This document shows positions 38,252 through 51,880 of a stretch of 64,000 bases of DNA, one piece after another (the stretch's first letter is position 1; each line of letters opens with the position of its first letter). The stretch spans positions 56,234,001-56,298,000 of the forward strand of contig CM114272.1 of the NCBI GenBank assembly GCA_050084515.1, written 5' to 3'. The stretch comes from Blasia pusilla. Its lineage: Eukaryota > Marchantiophyta > Marchantiopsida > Blasiales. The notes below the pieces were generated by a model. It did no database searches, was not told where the DNA came from, and saw only the letters and a list, made by a program, of their open reading frames with translations. The position numbers were made by a program, and so were the translations under genes.

Positions 38252-39999
38252 ATTAATTCATAGTTGTTTCTTTGGTACTCATCATTGTGTTTTTTTTTTT
38301 GTATGATTCAAATAATTGACTTTTGTTACGAGGATGTAAGTGAATTCTGGTGTTGTTGGGCATAATGGAATGAAACTCTACGGCAACAAGTAGAACTCTC
38401 GAATTGCCGTCAAGTTAGGTGTTATTCTTGCTAACTTGTCGTCTACAGAGGGAGGGAGGCGCTTGGAACGGTGTACACGATATGGCGAGAACGTGGAATC
38501 AATCGAGTTCATCTTGGGATGGTATAGATAATGTTCAACAAAGTCCTAATCCATACGAAGAAGAAAGGAATTGTAGAGTGAAAGAGAGAAAGGCCAAAGA
38601 GGCGGAGTTGTTTGGTGGGTTGAAGGATTGGTAAGTATGATCTTGGATAATTTTTTTCTTTTGCTTTATTTGGTCAAGTGTATCATGTTCATATAGTGGT
38701 TGTACATTAGAAAATATGACAAAATTTGTGTGATCATATTTTGAAGGTTTGTTGCTCCAAGGATTGTGAAGGGCGCAAGCCTTTGCCATTTTGGAATCCT
38801 TCCCTTCCACAAAGACGCAAACTTACGGTTGGAGGAGAAGGCCACTAACCAAAGTGTAATCCCCGAGGAGATTCGAAAAAGATTGTTGAGATAGTGATTC
38901 CAAATACCCTATTATAATCCACTCCTAGAGATGGACTTCTTGGGGACTGAAGAGGATGACGACTTGTGGGTGGAGGATGGGAGGATACTTTCTCTTCACA
39001 TCTTGTTGTTTTGCTACTCTCTTGATTTCAGAATTATGACGATTGTGTGTTAACTCACAACGAAATGTCTGTTTTGAAGGAGCGTCAATCGAACCATCCA
39101 AACAAGCAAAGGAGCGTCAATCGAACCATCCAAACAAGGAAGTGTATGAAATTCCACCAATACAAACGATGCGGTAATGTAATTGTACACATGGAGGAAT
39201 ATTCAACTATCTCTATATGTATGATTGGTATGTAATAAATTGAGTGGTAGAAGCTTTGTCATTATGACTTCACTAATCTTTGCTCATCAAATCGTCTCTA
39301 GTTTAGTTTATTCATCCATTTACTTGCATGTGCAGCCCATGGATGGAACTCCATCACAACCCATAATGCCTTTCAAGCATATCCCCTCATCCACCCCCAT
39401 GGGCACAAAGCCAGATGCCGTGGTGGGTACCAATGATGATGCAATCACCGATGGGTTATGGAAGTCAATTTCAGCCACTATGGACCAATGGAGCTCAATC
39501 ATCCATGAACATCCCACCCCCATGGGTAAGCAGGCTTACTATTCTGTTCTTTCTTGTTTTGCACACGGGAATTCAATTAATTGGAAGTCTAACTAGTTAA
39601 TTGTATTTCTTTTGTGGACACAAGGGACATGGGCCATCCCAACCGCTGCCCCCAACACCATTGGTACCTCCATTGGCCAACGGGAATACGGATGATGAAT
39701 TATACCGTAGTAGGTCTCAATCTTGCACAACACCAAGCCCATCAGAAAATTTGACCCCGCAAGCAGGTGCATCTAAAGGTGACTTCTCACTTGGTTCCAA
39801 GTTTGCAAATTTATACTAAAATAGGTTGTTGTATTATGAAAGGTGTGAAATTGTTACTAGTATAAGTTGGTCTTATAGTTAATATAGTTCAACATAATTA
39901 TGATTTGGTGAGTTTATAATTGTCGGCCCTATATTTTTTATATCTGAGAATTGGGATGGTGGTATATTTGTAGGAGAGCGGTAGAGTTGCACAAAGCGT
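38252..39999 (+). other. Probable 5' part of the second CACTA gene
   Basis: Short plus-strand frames (38,419-38,634 and 39,225-39,819) separated by AT-rich stretches look like candidate exons of the TNPA-like gene downstream. The first contains NPYEEERNCRVKERKAKEAE. Splice sites cannot be assigned by eye. A perfect or near-perfect 34-bp direct duplication (GGAGCGTCAATCGAACCATC) lies at about 39,079-39,137. Confidence 0.4.
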
Positions 40000-40002
40000 G
40001 AT

Positions 40003-42330
40003 TTGTGGACTCGTGATGTCTCCATTAGGAAGGAGCAAAACTTAAAACCTAGATGTGAGCTCATGCCAAATGGTATTCCGTCGCCTAGAGTTCCTGGTTA
40101 TGAGCCTTGGCTAAATGAATTGAAGGTATGGGTGATGAGGTACTTGGACTTATCATGTATTGAGATTGGTAAAAGAATTCTATCAAGCATGGTCATTGTT
40201 GAGAATCATATCCTTGAGGCATACACATATGTGGGTGCATCATCTCTTTCGCTTGATTTCATGAAGAAAAAATAGCACAACTATTGAAAACCGAAGCGAT
40301 CCAACGTCAAGAACTATTGGACATTACATGGGGCTCATCGGCGAGTCCCATGTCACCCGATACCAATGAGGAGTCATGGAATCGATTAGTAGATTATTGG
40401 CTCTCCGAGGAAGGAAAAATGAAGGCAGAAAAGATGGCTCGAGCAAGGGCCAAGGTCCAGACTTTAAATTTCTCCGGCCGTGCAGGTTTAGATGGACTTG
40501 ATGTAAGTCATCTTGGCATTCCCTAGTTTTCTTGCTAAAGTTATATAATGGTAGAAAACTTCCATTATTGCTTCATTTCCATATTTGCAATGAATCCTTT
40601 CACATGCATGAATTTCATAATTTATGTATTTAAGGAGCATGTGGAGTGCAACAACGTACCTCAAAGGAGTCCTTGGGCGGGGGGCTAGAATATACGGGAG
40701 AGAAGCAAGTTGCCTAAGCAACCACGTTTCACACAATTGAGTTCATCGGTAAATGTAAATGCTTAACTCTTTTCTTACCCGTTGGCTTGACATGGCTAGT
40801 ATTATGAACTTCATCTGATTGGGTCATGGAGTTAATATCATATCCTTAATCATGTTGAATTATGGTGTTAGTATCATGATTGTATCTAAGTGTGTAATTG
40901 CAAAACCATATTTTTTTGGTACCTAATTGATCGTTGGATTATATATGCAGAGTGTGGAATCTAGAGTCACTATTCAATTGGAAGAAGTGGAAAAGAAGTG
41001 GAGCGTGATTTGGATGATGTGAAGTTGAGATGGAACGCGGAACAAGGCATTAAGTGTACTCATGGAAATGGTGTCCAAACTTACTTCAAAGGATGTGTCT
41101 TCAACACCACACCAGATTTCTAGTTCCCCGCCATCCAATTCTCAACCATATGCAACAACAGATGAGAAACTCACATCGGGTAGCCCATTCTCATTCTTCC
41201 GCCTTGGTTTTCAATGGTTATAACTACTTGTCCTTTCCAAGATGAGCATTTCACAACTGACTTTCTTTGTTTTGAGTAACTTACAGTCATTGTTGAACCT
41301 ATACCAACGTCTCTGATTAAAAATTAGGGAAGAGGAAGATCTCCACACAAAAGAGGCAATGCCAACTACACAATCTGGTGGTAAGTAGAGAGTTTAGCTT
41401 CACTACATGTAGGGTCGTATAATATAATTACTTGTTGAAGTGAAGAATCTGGTTTTACAATTCATTTCTCAATACTTGGGTTGTTTGTTGAAGTGCGAAC
41501 GGAGCAACGAAAGGAGAAGTTCCTGAAAGAAAGTGCAGACGGTGATACTCGAATCACTCGTAAGTATGTCATCCTTGGCATAATGAATTTATCTGTGGCA
41601 TAGTTTTCAAACTATCCACGAAACAAAACTCATTTCTTCCTACAACCTTCAATGGACTTTGTCGTGCATAATGTGCAGAAAACGTGAGTATGGATAGCCA
41701 AGCCAAATCATCACCATCCAAAAGACAGAAGTCTAGGCTACAATCTGATGGTTTGAATGAGCAAGAAAGTGAAATCAGATCAGGCCCGTCTAAGAAAATA
41801 ACTAAGGTAATTTATCTCATCTATAATGGCCTCTTCTATTCAAGGTTTATATGACGACCCTGATAATTCTTGTTGTGGACAGTCAAATGGTCGTCTAGGA
41901 CTTGTGAAATTTTCACGTCATCTTCCAAAATGGGGATGGTCTTTCAAACAGGTATATCATAGCAGTTTTTTATTTTCAGATTAATGGTGCAAATGCATGT
42001 GGAAAGAATTTGAATTGGTACTAACTAAATGCCTGTGTATTTTTTTAGCTACGAATTGGTGATCACGTATTACTCACCAAGCCAAAGTTGAGTAGGATGG
42101 TGCTTGGGTCAAGAGTTATATCAGGTTTTGGTGGGAGAGACAAGTTCCATGCCAAAGACATCCCCTTAGGCGTGGTGAGGGTTGATCTAAACGAGGTGTT
42201 CGAACCAGAACATGCTTTGTGGATGCCGAATTTGATAGACGAACACGCATTGCACAGAAACATTTGGTGATGCTCTTGGTTCAAGCATGCTCGGCAGAGA
42301 TGCATATGAGAAAGATGAATCAATAGAATA
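40003..42330 (+). pseudogene. CACTA TNPA-like / Ptta-En-Spm family protein gene
   Basis: This is the second element gene, encoding a presumed DNA-binding accessory protein. The frame 40,003-40,275 (PSPRVPGYEPWLNELKV) runs, after a one-base offset, into 40,284-40,526 with WNRLVDYWLSEEGKMKAEK and ARAKVQTLNFSGRAG. This resembles the plant Ptta/En/Spm transposase-associated family. Candidate small exons follow at about 41,340-41,810. A terminal exon at about 42,050-42,330 contains LRIGDHVLLTKPKLSRM and VVRVDLNEVFEPEHALWMPN. The terminal exon is conserved in the truncated copy at 48,910-49,157, where the wording past the frame break (DERAQETFGDALG) suggests the intact frame. Confidence 0.65.
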
Positions 42331-42579
42331 GTCTTTTCTTTTGGCACCCAACTATCTAAGGTGCAATAACTTTGTTTTCATGGATGTCATAATCTCTCTT
42401 GCTCTTTCAAGATGAGATCATAAACCCTATTATATTTGATATTTGTATTTTTATCTATTTTTTAATGATAACCCCATGTAATAATGATTAATTTTGTAAT
42501 TTGGTGTATGGAAGCTACTCTTAAGTGACATTCCACCCCTCAAAATCTGTTTTCAAAAGAGGATTTCAATAATTCAGAT

Positions 42580-43363
42580 CCATTCATTCTTGCACCGTTC
42601 ATAAGGCATAATAAATATTCCAAAATATCAAAAATTTATATTCCCACTAGTCATATCAATATAACTTGCACAGTACTCTTCAAAAACTAAAGTAGTAAGC
42701 TTCAAGTTCTCTCTAGTCATAATTGTATGACTCATGCAGTTCTGTTGCAATGGCTATATAATTTCTGCTACTCATATAGTCATATCTTCACGACTAAACC
42801 AGTTGTGTCCTCTTTTATAGTAGTCATGTAACTCTACTCTTCTAGTCATAGTACATGACTACATGAGTCCATACCAACATTTCAATAAAATAAAATGACT
42901 ACATGAGTTGCCAACTATAACTCAATGGAGTATACTTGGTGCATTTTGATAGGATATCCTGAAATTTTGCACACCAACCATGACTAAAGGAGTCGTTGGT
43001 GGTAACTAGAAAAATATACACATATGACTAGACGAGTCGTACTCAAGTCCACATCATCAGTGACATGTCACAACAATAGTCCATGTCATCAGTGACACAT
43101 CACACTAAATAGTCCATGTCATTGATGATGTGTCATTATTCCATGTCATCTGAGTGACGTGTTAGTCATGGCCTCATGACTACACCCTCTAGTCATATAC
43201 CAACCTCCACCTAAGCTGACCATCCTAGTTAGCCTAGTCGCCAAACAAATATGACTTGGCTTTTGTGTCTAAAGTAGTCGTTAGTCATTGTTAGTCGTGG
43301 TATGTAAAATATGACTCATATGAGTCATATAACCTAGTCATAAAACCAGGGATTTCTTCTAGT
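42580..43363 (+). repeat. CACTA right subterminal region and terminal inverted repeat
   Basis: Dense GACTCAT/ATGAGTCATA and TAGTCAT motifs fill the last 780 bases, ending in ATTTCTTCTAGTG. A tandem-like block near 43,050-43,160 repeats CCATGTCATC-AGTGACATGTCA-type units. The whole region is copied in reverse complement at 47,613-48,400. Confidence 0.9.
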
Positions 43364-43535
43364 GCAAACCAGTGCTAATCCCACCAAAGAGATCTAACAC
43401 ACAAATGCCCTCTGGCGGATACTGCCATACAATGGGTGAAGTATCCAAAGGGGATAACCCAACTGGACCAGAAGTAGGAGTCCGCCGTGGGGCCACCTCT
43501 TCCTCGTGAGGTATAACAGCCTCCCACCAAGCCTC
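43364..43535 (-). pseudogene. RE-1 methyltransferase N-terminal fragment (motif I)
   Basis: This piece belongs upstream of the methyltransferase at 26,108-27,261. It follows the protease-side frame after a single TAG (43,536-43,538), reading EAWWEAVIPHEEEVAPRRTP. It then reads PPEGICVLDLFGG, the AdoMet-binding motif I, at about 43,380-43,415. A G run of four, against three in RE-2, shifts the frame inside motif I, after which ISTGL runs into the CACTA insertion site. The transposon thus landed a few codons after motif I. Confidence 0.88.
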
Positions 43536-44672
43536 CTACACTAGGCGATCAGCCTCCTGCCGTACTACACCGCCTGAACTCCAAAGTGGCACATCCAACG
43601 ATGAGGATGCGACTGTTGCAAAAAAAGGGACCTCCTCATGCACAGGAGAATCCATAGCAGAAACATTACCCTCCAAAAAGTCTCCTGGCCAAGTGACTAC
43701 TCCACTAAAACCAGCCATAGATGCTAACACTGTTGGGGAAGACCCTCCTGGTCGAGCCCCATAAATAAATCTCACGGGAACTTGGCTCATACGTCCATCC
43801 CCGGACTGCCAACCAGGTCTATAAGACGCTGGTTCAGTCCAGTAATCCATCTGAAAACCCATCGGGTACAATACTGCTCCTCCAACTAGTACATCATACG
43901 ACTCGGCTGATGTGACCACTACACGTACTCCCAACCGGGAGCTATCAATCGCATGATCTGGTCTCAACTGTAGAGAAAACTTCTCCCGTGTCATGAATTG
44001 AGATCTACCATTGGCTCCTCCAAGTGATGTTTGAATCTGGAATGGGCAAGGCTCAAGCTCTGACCTCCGAATATCCAAACCAATACATGCCGCCTTTCCC
44101 AACATCAAAGGTTGGGCAGCAAAGTCTAACAAGATTCTATCTGGTCTATACACCTGTCCTATAGGACTTACCAATCGGAATATCCCACTCCGGTTGTCCA
44201 ACATACATACACCAGGTGTAAGCCTCTCGCGATCAATGGCTAGTCGGGATGGTAATGCATCCATCTTCGCCGCTGCTGCCTGCCAAGTAGCACTGGTTCT
44301 TAATGCTACACTTGACATAGAGGGTCGGTCCACCACAACACCCTCATCCACCTCAGCACGTGTAGTAGTAACACCCCCACGTTCACACAACGTGGCTGCT
44401 AGCTGAAATACAAGAGCTAAGTTAACTCCTAAAGCCATCAGCTCCGTGGCCGAAAACAATGGGGATCCCAACACTAAAGTTGCCATCCGCAATACTGCAC
44501 TGGATATTGCATCCGTGTCTACTACACGCGATGTAGATGCCTCAGTCCCCACTTTCGGCTCAATAGGCTGCGTAGGAACCATGGATGGAGTCCTAAGCAC
44601 CTCAGACAACAAGAATGACTGGGGAAGCCTAGCCTGCCTCCCAGCCTCACCCTTTTGTGGGTCCAATTCCAC
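43536..44672 (-). pseudogene. RE-1 aspartic protease region
   Basis: This 378-residue open frame is the protease-bearing part of the polyprotein, which would cut Gag-Pol. The active-site stretch reads RILLDFAAQPLMLGKA near residues 180-195. The expected D-S/T-G triad appears as D-F-A here, while RE-2 has DSRAQPLMLG, so each copy has lost a different residue. Downstream, SYDVLVGGAVLYPMGFQMDY and YRPGWQSGDGRMSQVPVRF are shared with RE-2. The N-terminal 150 residues are a low-complexity linker after gag. The frame ends at a TAG where RE-2 has a CAG Gln codon, after which methyltransferase text follows in the same frame. Confidence 0.75.
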
Positions 44673-44803
44673 AGTAGCACCACGTGGCTGTGACGCTCGA
44701 GTGGCTCATCTCGTAACTGCAGTCAATGCCTCAACCTGTGCTGCACTCGCCATATAAGCGAGATCATCCCCTCCATAAGAGGTGGAAGCCCCTGCTCCCA
44801 AAC

Positions 44804-45778
44804 CTAATCTATGCTAGATACCAGCCACAGTAGCCAAATTCTGCTCCAATTGCTCAATCCAGCCATAGCTGACTCTGTCGTAGTGGTAGGGGTGGCCATC
44901 GTAGGCTCTCCAACCACTGATCCACCTCTACCACCTCTACCACCTCGGCCTCTCCGAGCTACTCCACCACGGCCGCGACCTAATCTCAACTCTGGATGAA
45001 GATCAAAGCTACGCTCTCGAGGATGACCTGGTCTCCCGCAATGATCACACTGAGTTGGGGTCGATTGAGGCCCATCCTCCAAATTCTGTCTCCCATCCTC
45101 TTGGGGACAAAACTTCCTAACATGATCACCTCCACACGTCCAACATGACTGTCCTTGCTGCAGGGCAACAAATGAAGGCAATGGTCTCTGCGCAACCCCA
45201 TTGGTACCTCCATGGGTACCTCCACTGGTACCCCCACTCCGGCTCGTACTCGTACCACTCAACGTCGGGTTGGCTGGCATAGTAGGAGCACTACTACCAA
45301 AACCACCATGGGTGATAGACACATAACCTGGAGACCAATATTGTCTCCACGCCTCAATCTCAGCAACATGGTCCTTCCTAAACTCATGGTAATCATTCAT
45401 GGGTGGTCCCTCCAAGTGCTGAAACAACCCCTTCCAAGCCAAGAAGGGTGTAAAAAACGTGGCGTTCTGCAACATCTGCATATCACACCACGTATCAAAC
45501 TCCTGCATGAAGTCCTCCAACTCAATGGTGCCCATTGCACCCGAGTATCGTCGTGGGCCCTTCATGGCCCCATATATTCCGTCCATGTCCCAAATCAATG
45601 GAGCTGCAACACTCGATAACAACGTAGAAGACTCGGTGTTTGGAACATCATCGTCCTCCTCTTCATCAACCGTCGAGAGTGGAAAAGATAGCCGATACCT
45701 CAATCCACTCCGTGTAAAACCACCACTGTCCGCACCACGGTCCCCAACCAGACCACGAGACAGCTCCGTGATGACCAA
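44804..45778 (-). pseudogene. RE-1 gag with zinc knuckles
   Basis: This is the structural gag protein, which would assemble particles and bind element RNA. A 324-residue open frame holds the gag core (GTIELEDFMQEFDTWCDM, LAWKGLFQHLEGPPMNDYHE). A zinc knuckle of the CX2CX3HX4C type follows, CWTCGGDHVRKFC near residue 212. A second Cys/His motif, CDHCGRPGHPRERSFDLHP, has Ser where a Cys is expected. After it lies an Arg/Gly-rich RNA-binding tract. The frame ends at 44,804. The text to the protease frame (44,672) continues past another stop (TGA near 44,707). RE-2 and RE-3 carry the same gag core. Confidence 0.85.
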
Positions 45779-46285
45779 CGCCGATGCCGCACCACCACCA
45801 AATTACCACCACCAAGTAACCAAGTGACGTCGATGTCGCTATACTATTCTAGCTCTACTAGCTATGGGTGTAGGCAACCTAACCTGTCATCACCACAAGA
45901 AGCCTCCCACGGTCTACTGGTCATCACTTCAACCTCACTACCGCTAGCACATAGGAATAACACTACTCTGGAAATCAGCGTCAACCCTAACAATGGGCGC
46001 GCAAGCAAGAAGCAACGATGGAGGGGATCCAAACACAGGAAGTCCAACGACAATCCTCCAATCACAAATGGAAATCAAGGTAACACAATCCACCAAACGT
46101 GGCGCCCCCTGAATCCACAAAACCCACCACACAATTCTAACGCAATAGCTACTCCGCCGCGGAGAGGTGTTAGGCGCTTTATGCACAGCAGAAGTTTTGG
46201 TGTTGTTCGGAGAGGTGTTAGGCGCTTTATGCATCTCAGGTTTTTGGTTGATGGACCTCTAGCGCATAGTACGGTGTAGCCTCTC
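45779..46285 (-). other. RE-1 leader and 5' truncation zone
   Basis: Non-coding sequence lies upstream of gag. A 26-base string (begins GGAGAGGTGTTAGGCGCTTT) occurs twice, 48 bases apart, at about 46,160-46,234. No A1 repeat matching 22,338-22,708 was found. From about 46,290 the sequence passes toward the second transposase-like remnant, so the 5' end of RE-1 is missing. Confidence 0.55.
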
Positions 46286-46407
46286 CATGCAAGTGATATT
46301 TTCAGGTGCTGCGAGTTCGACTAGCACGTCATCGACTGAAACGCGAATCCTTGCTCGCGTCTTGTCTCTTGTCTCCTCTTCGAGACTACTCCAACGCGCA
46401 AACCATC

Positions 46408-47612
46408 TTAGCATGAGCCCGCTAATGTTCCGATGTTCCGCTTGGCACTCGTTTGGTCATGAGGGTCGCCACAATCAAGGCCACTCGACGGCCCTTTAGT
46501 TGATATTTTGAAGACATAAGCCCTGGATCCTTCGCCTTCGTGGCCCATGAATTGCCATCTCTGAATAAATGGAAATCTGGAGTTGGCCTTGATTCTAGAG
46601 ATGACATCCATTTTGGCTGTCTTTCCATAAAGTACCCGTATTTGACATAGCAAGTTCCAAAAGCATTGAGGATCAGCTAGAAATGCAAGATTTTCCCAAA
46701 GTTATTTCTTCTCAGCAGACGTGATCTAGCCCTACCCAAGGATTCCAAGCAATTGTTCAAAAATTTTTGATGCTATTGTTAACTTGATCACTCCGGGCTT
46801 TGATCCTGGGGAGTTTCTATATACCTCGGCCACTTTTCTTGCCAAATCCTCCTTGATGTGTCTCTAAATTACACCGATAACAAGATGAATGCGGGAGCCA
46901 ACATGAACTACCTGCCTGGTGTACTCGGATGTAGAGCTGAAGTCGTGCTCAATGAAAAATAAATATGATGGACATGCTCCTATGCAAAAAAGGGATGCCT
47001 AACAATGAGGACATCGATGGCCTCCCGGCGGTATGGTCGCACCGACCTCATATGGAGTTTATGCATTCTTTGGGGGGAAATTGCAACGTATTGACTCGCC
47101 CATTGCGCTCTAAGTACAGGCAGCTTGGACTTCTACACTCCACGGCTCTAATCCAAGGACCATGTGGAATTGAAGCACTAGTCCATTGAAGTGTGCACCA
47201 TCGATGACAATTAGACTTTCTGTCCATACCCTTCAAGCGCCATCCATCTTCCTTTTGAGCAGGACTAGCAAGTGGAGGCAACTCAGAAATGCAATTACCA
47301 TCGTACATGGGCGGCACCTAGTCGACAAGAACGTGCTTGAACATTTTAAAGGGCAGAGACAAAAACAAACTATTGCTTGATACTTGCAAGAGGAATGAGT
47401 ACGCAAAGGTAGGGCCTGATTGCTGACCGAAAGATCCATTGAGGTTGACAACATCCAAAATGTCCTTAGGAAGTACAACATTGTCACAAACGTGTGAAGT
47501 TGGAGTCAATGCTGGATCTACATAGTTGGGAGTGACAAACATAGAGCTCGCTGTGCTAGGAAATTCTAGACCGTTTACCTGGGAAACACAGGGCTTTAGA
47601 GGCAAGTCATAA
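46408..47612 (-). pseudogene. Transposase-like protein remnant, copy 2
   Basis: This is a diverged copy of the gene at 13,990-15,971, on the same strand. The frames 47,318-47,605 and 47,048-47,317 correspond to 15,402-15,800 and 15,150-15,440 of copy 1. The piece at 46,408-46,653 corresponds to about 14,640-14,860 (CQIRVLYGKTAKMDVISRI against LRQIRVLDGKTAEMDAIS). Here the region corresponding to the frame break of copy 1 is one base longer and reads MYDGNCISELPPLASP onward without a break. The text is cut at 47,612 by a CACTA end; copy 1 continues in uninterrupted sequence at that point (after GCCATAA at about 15,775). Confidence 0.6.
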
Positions 47613-49625
47613 CACTAGAAGAAATCCCTGGTTTTATGACTAGGTTATATGACTCATATGAGTCATACTTTAGATACCACGACTAACAATGACTCACGAC
47701 TACTTTAGACACAAAAGCCAAGTCAAATTTGTTTGGCGACTAGGCTAACTAGGATGGTCAGCTTAGGTGGAGGTTGGTATATGACTCGAGGGTGTAGTCA
47801 TGAGGCCATGACTGACACGTCACTTAGATGATGTGGAATAATGACACATCATCAATGACATGGACTATTTAGTATGATGTGTCATTGATGACATGGACTA
47901 TTGTTGTGACATGTCAATGATGATGTGGACTTGAGTACAACTCATCTAGTCATATGTGTATATTTTTCTAGTTACCACCAACGACTCCTTTAGTCATGGT
48001 TGGTGTGCAAAAGTTCAGAATATCCTATCAAAATGCACCAAAGTGTACTCCATTCAGTTTTAGTTGGCAACTCATGTAGTCATTTTATTTTATTGAAATG
48101 TTGGTATGGACTCATGTAGTCATGTACTATGATTAGAAGAGTAGAGTTACATGACTACTATAGAAGCGGACACAACTGGTTTAGTCACAAAGATATGACT
48201 ATGTGAGTTGCGGAAATTATGAGTCATACAATTATGACTAGAGAGATCTTGAAGCTTACTACTTCAGTTTTTGAATCGTATTGTGCTAGTTATATCGATA
48301 TGACTAGTGGGAAAATAAATTTTGGATACTTTGGAATATATATTATGCCTTTTGAACGGTGCAAGAATTAATGGATTTGAATTATTGAAATCCTCTTTTA
48401 CATTTATATGGTGAACACTTAAGCATTCACCTTAGCACATAGTATAATTTTGAATAAAGCACAAATAACAAAACAACATCATATATCCAGAAACATGTCA
48501 ACTGAACTATATGGAAGTAGCGCATGAGCACTATGTTGTTACATTAAGTAGTGGCATCTTGAAGTAATCAAGAAACTAAATATATTTTTTCTCTGAGTTT
48601 AGAAAGAGATATAATAAAAATGTCTTGCTACAAACAAAACATAAGCAAGCAATTAACCAAGCAAATAATGAAAACATACTCTTGAAAACAGATTTTGAGG
48701 AATGGAATGTCACCAAAGAGTAGCTTCCATACACCAAATTACAAAATGAATCACTATTACATGGGGTTAGAATCCAAATAGATAAAAAAACGAAGATCAA
48801 ATATAGTAGGGTTTATGATCTCATCTTGAAATAGCAAGAGAGATCATATCATCCATGAAAAAAAAGTTATTGCACCTTAGATAGTTGGGTGCCAAAAGAA
48901 AAGACTACTCTACTGAACCACCTTTCTCATATGCATCTTTGGCCAAAGCATGCTTAAGCCAAGAGCATCACCAAATGTTTCTTGTGCACGTTCGTCTATC
49001 AAATTCGGCATCCACAAAGCATGTTCTGGTTTGAACACCTCGTTTAGATCAACCCTCACCACGCCTAAGGGATGTCTTTGGCATGGAACTTGTCTCTTAC
49101 ACCAAAACCTGATATAATTCTTGACCCAAGCACCATCATACTCAACTCTGGCTTGGTGAAAACGTAGACCCACCCTTACAGTCATTACACAGACACCGCA
49201 ATCTTTTACAACCCAGTACACTAGCTCGTGTGCTTTCATGCTGCCACAACTTGGAATCGTGTGCCTTTACTCTAACCGGGTGGTTCAAATCCATTCTAAG
49301 GGGAGTGGAAGTGAATTCCCGCAAATTGTGAACTGAAACATTCCAAACACATCCAAAACCATGACATCTTGCCTCAATAACGAATTCCATAAACCACAGC
49401 TGGACGAGCTATCATCTTAGATGAATGCATACCCACGTGAAGTCAAGACAAGTATGATAAGGCATATATACCTAACCTGGGACTTATCTCAATGCAGATT
49501 TCAATCGTCACTAACAATCCTCACCGATGTGGTCCAACGCTTCCAAGGACATTCCTGAATGACAAATGTAACACACCCAACTTTAGATACTGACTCAATC
49601 CTTTGATATGTATACTTCATCATTG
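47613..49625 (-). mobile_element. CACTA deletion derivative (non-autonomous)
   Basis: This is a reverse-oriented relative of the 16.1-kb CACTA. It begins CACTAGAAGAAATCCC at 47,613, next to TAA. The segments 47,613-48,400 and 48,690-49,157 match the right end and the last TNPA-like exon (about 42,065-43,363), with an unmatched stretch at about 48,400-48,690. At about 49,158 it jumps to sequence matching about 34,715 and runs back to about 34,265. The roughly 7.3 kb between, including most of the transposase and the accessory gene, is missing. The other terminal repeat was not found, so it also appears truncated at about 49,625. Confidence 0.85.
48400..48690. other. Stretch in the CACTA derivative absent from the larger element
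   Basis: About 290 bases at 48,400-48,690 have no obvious counterpart between the matching blocks of the 16.1-kb element. No gene is seen, and the minus-strand frame at 48,576-48,800 is AT-rich and featureless. It may be a small insertion or a segment lost from the larger copy. Confidence 0.4.
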
Positions 49626-51190
<1,565 letters not shown>

Positions 51191-51880
51191 CAGCGAGTCC
51201 CCTGTGCCGGACTCTCGGTGGGAGCTTAAACATTCTCCCCAGATCCTAAATCAGTTGTTTGCCAAACCTCTACATATAATCAGCGGCCTTGAGCCCAACA
51301 TATCTCCGTCCTCCCAAGCTCGTGAGGAGTATCAGTTCACCTATCAAAGGCGCATACCAAAGCCAAAGCATCCCCAAGGCGGGTGGGGAATACCAAACAT
51401 GTTTATGTGAGACGCTCAAAGGCCCCGGAGTTCGGACTGGGCAGCGAGTTCAATCTGGTCTCTGAGGAGGAGACCACGATTCCACATGATCATTTTCGGT
51501 GTACGTCCCACGGTAGACTTTGTCTCATTTAAGATCATATCGTAGCTTTGGGCTTTGAATTCGGCTCTTTCTGGGGTTACTCGGATGATGAACGGCAATC
51601 AATGTATCTTCAAGGCGTCTATCAAGGGCAGAGGAGGTCAATACTTGGCTTGCCACAAAACCAGGTGTCTCAAGAATCGAGAGGCGTGCATAACCGGAGG
51701 GCTATGGTAGTCGAGGTGGTCCCAACTTGAAGGAAAGGCCCATCTCCACAAAACCGCTAGTGATCTACACACCTAATGTCTTTAGTGTTCTCCAAGGGAC
51801 CAGCGATGAAGAGCCTGCACATGAAGAGGTTCCATGTCGCAAGCGACCACACCGACGCCAAAAAGCGTGCCCGCCGATCC
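51191..51880 (+). pseudogene. Possible LINE ORF1 remnant
   Basis: Open text runs through several frames just upstream of the endonuclease-like region. A Cys-rich string near 51,635-51,690 (YLACHKTRCLKNREACITGG) resembles a degenerate zinc knuckle of a LINE ORF1/gag-like protein. No other motif is secure. Position immediately 5' of ORF2 is the main support. Confidence 0.35.

Noticed and set aside
45824-46279. Plus-strand frame of 151 codons upstream of RE-1 gag
   Set aside because: It lies antisense in the retroelement leader, includes a duplicated 26-base string read twice, and shows no domain.
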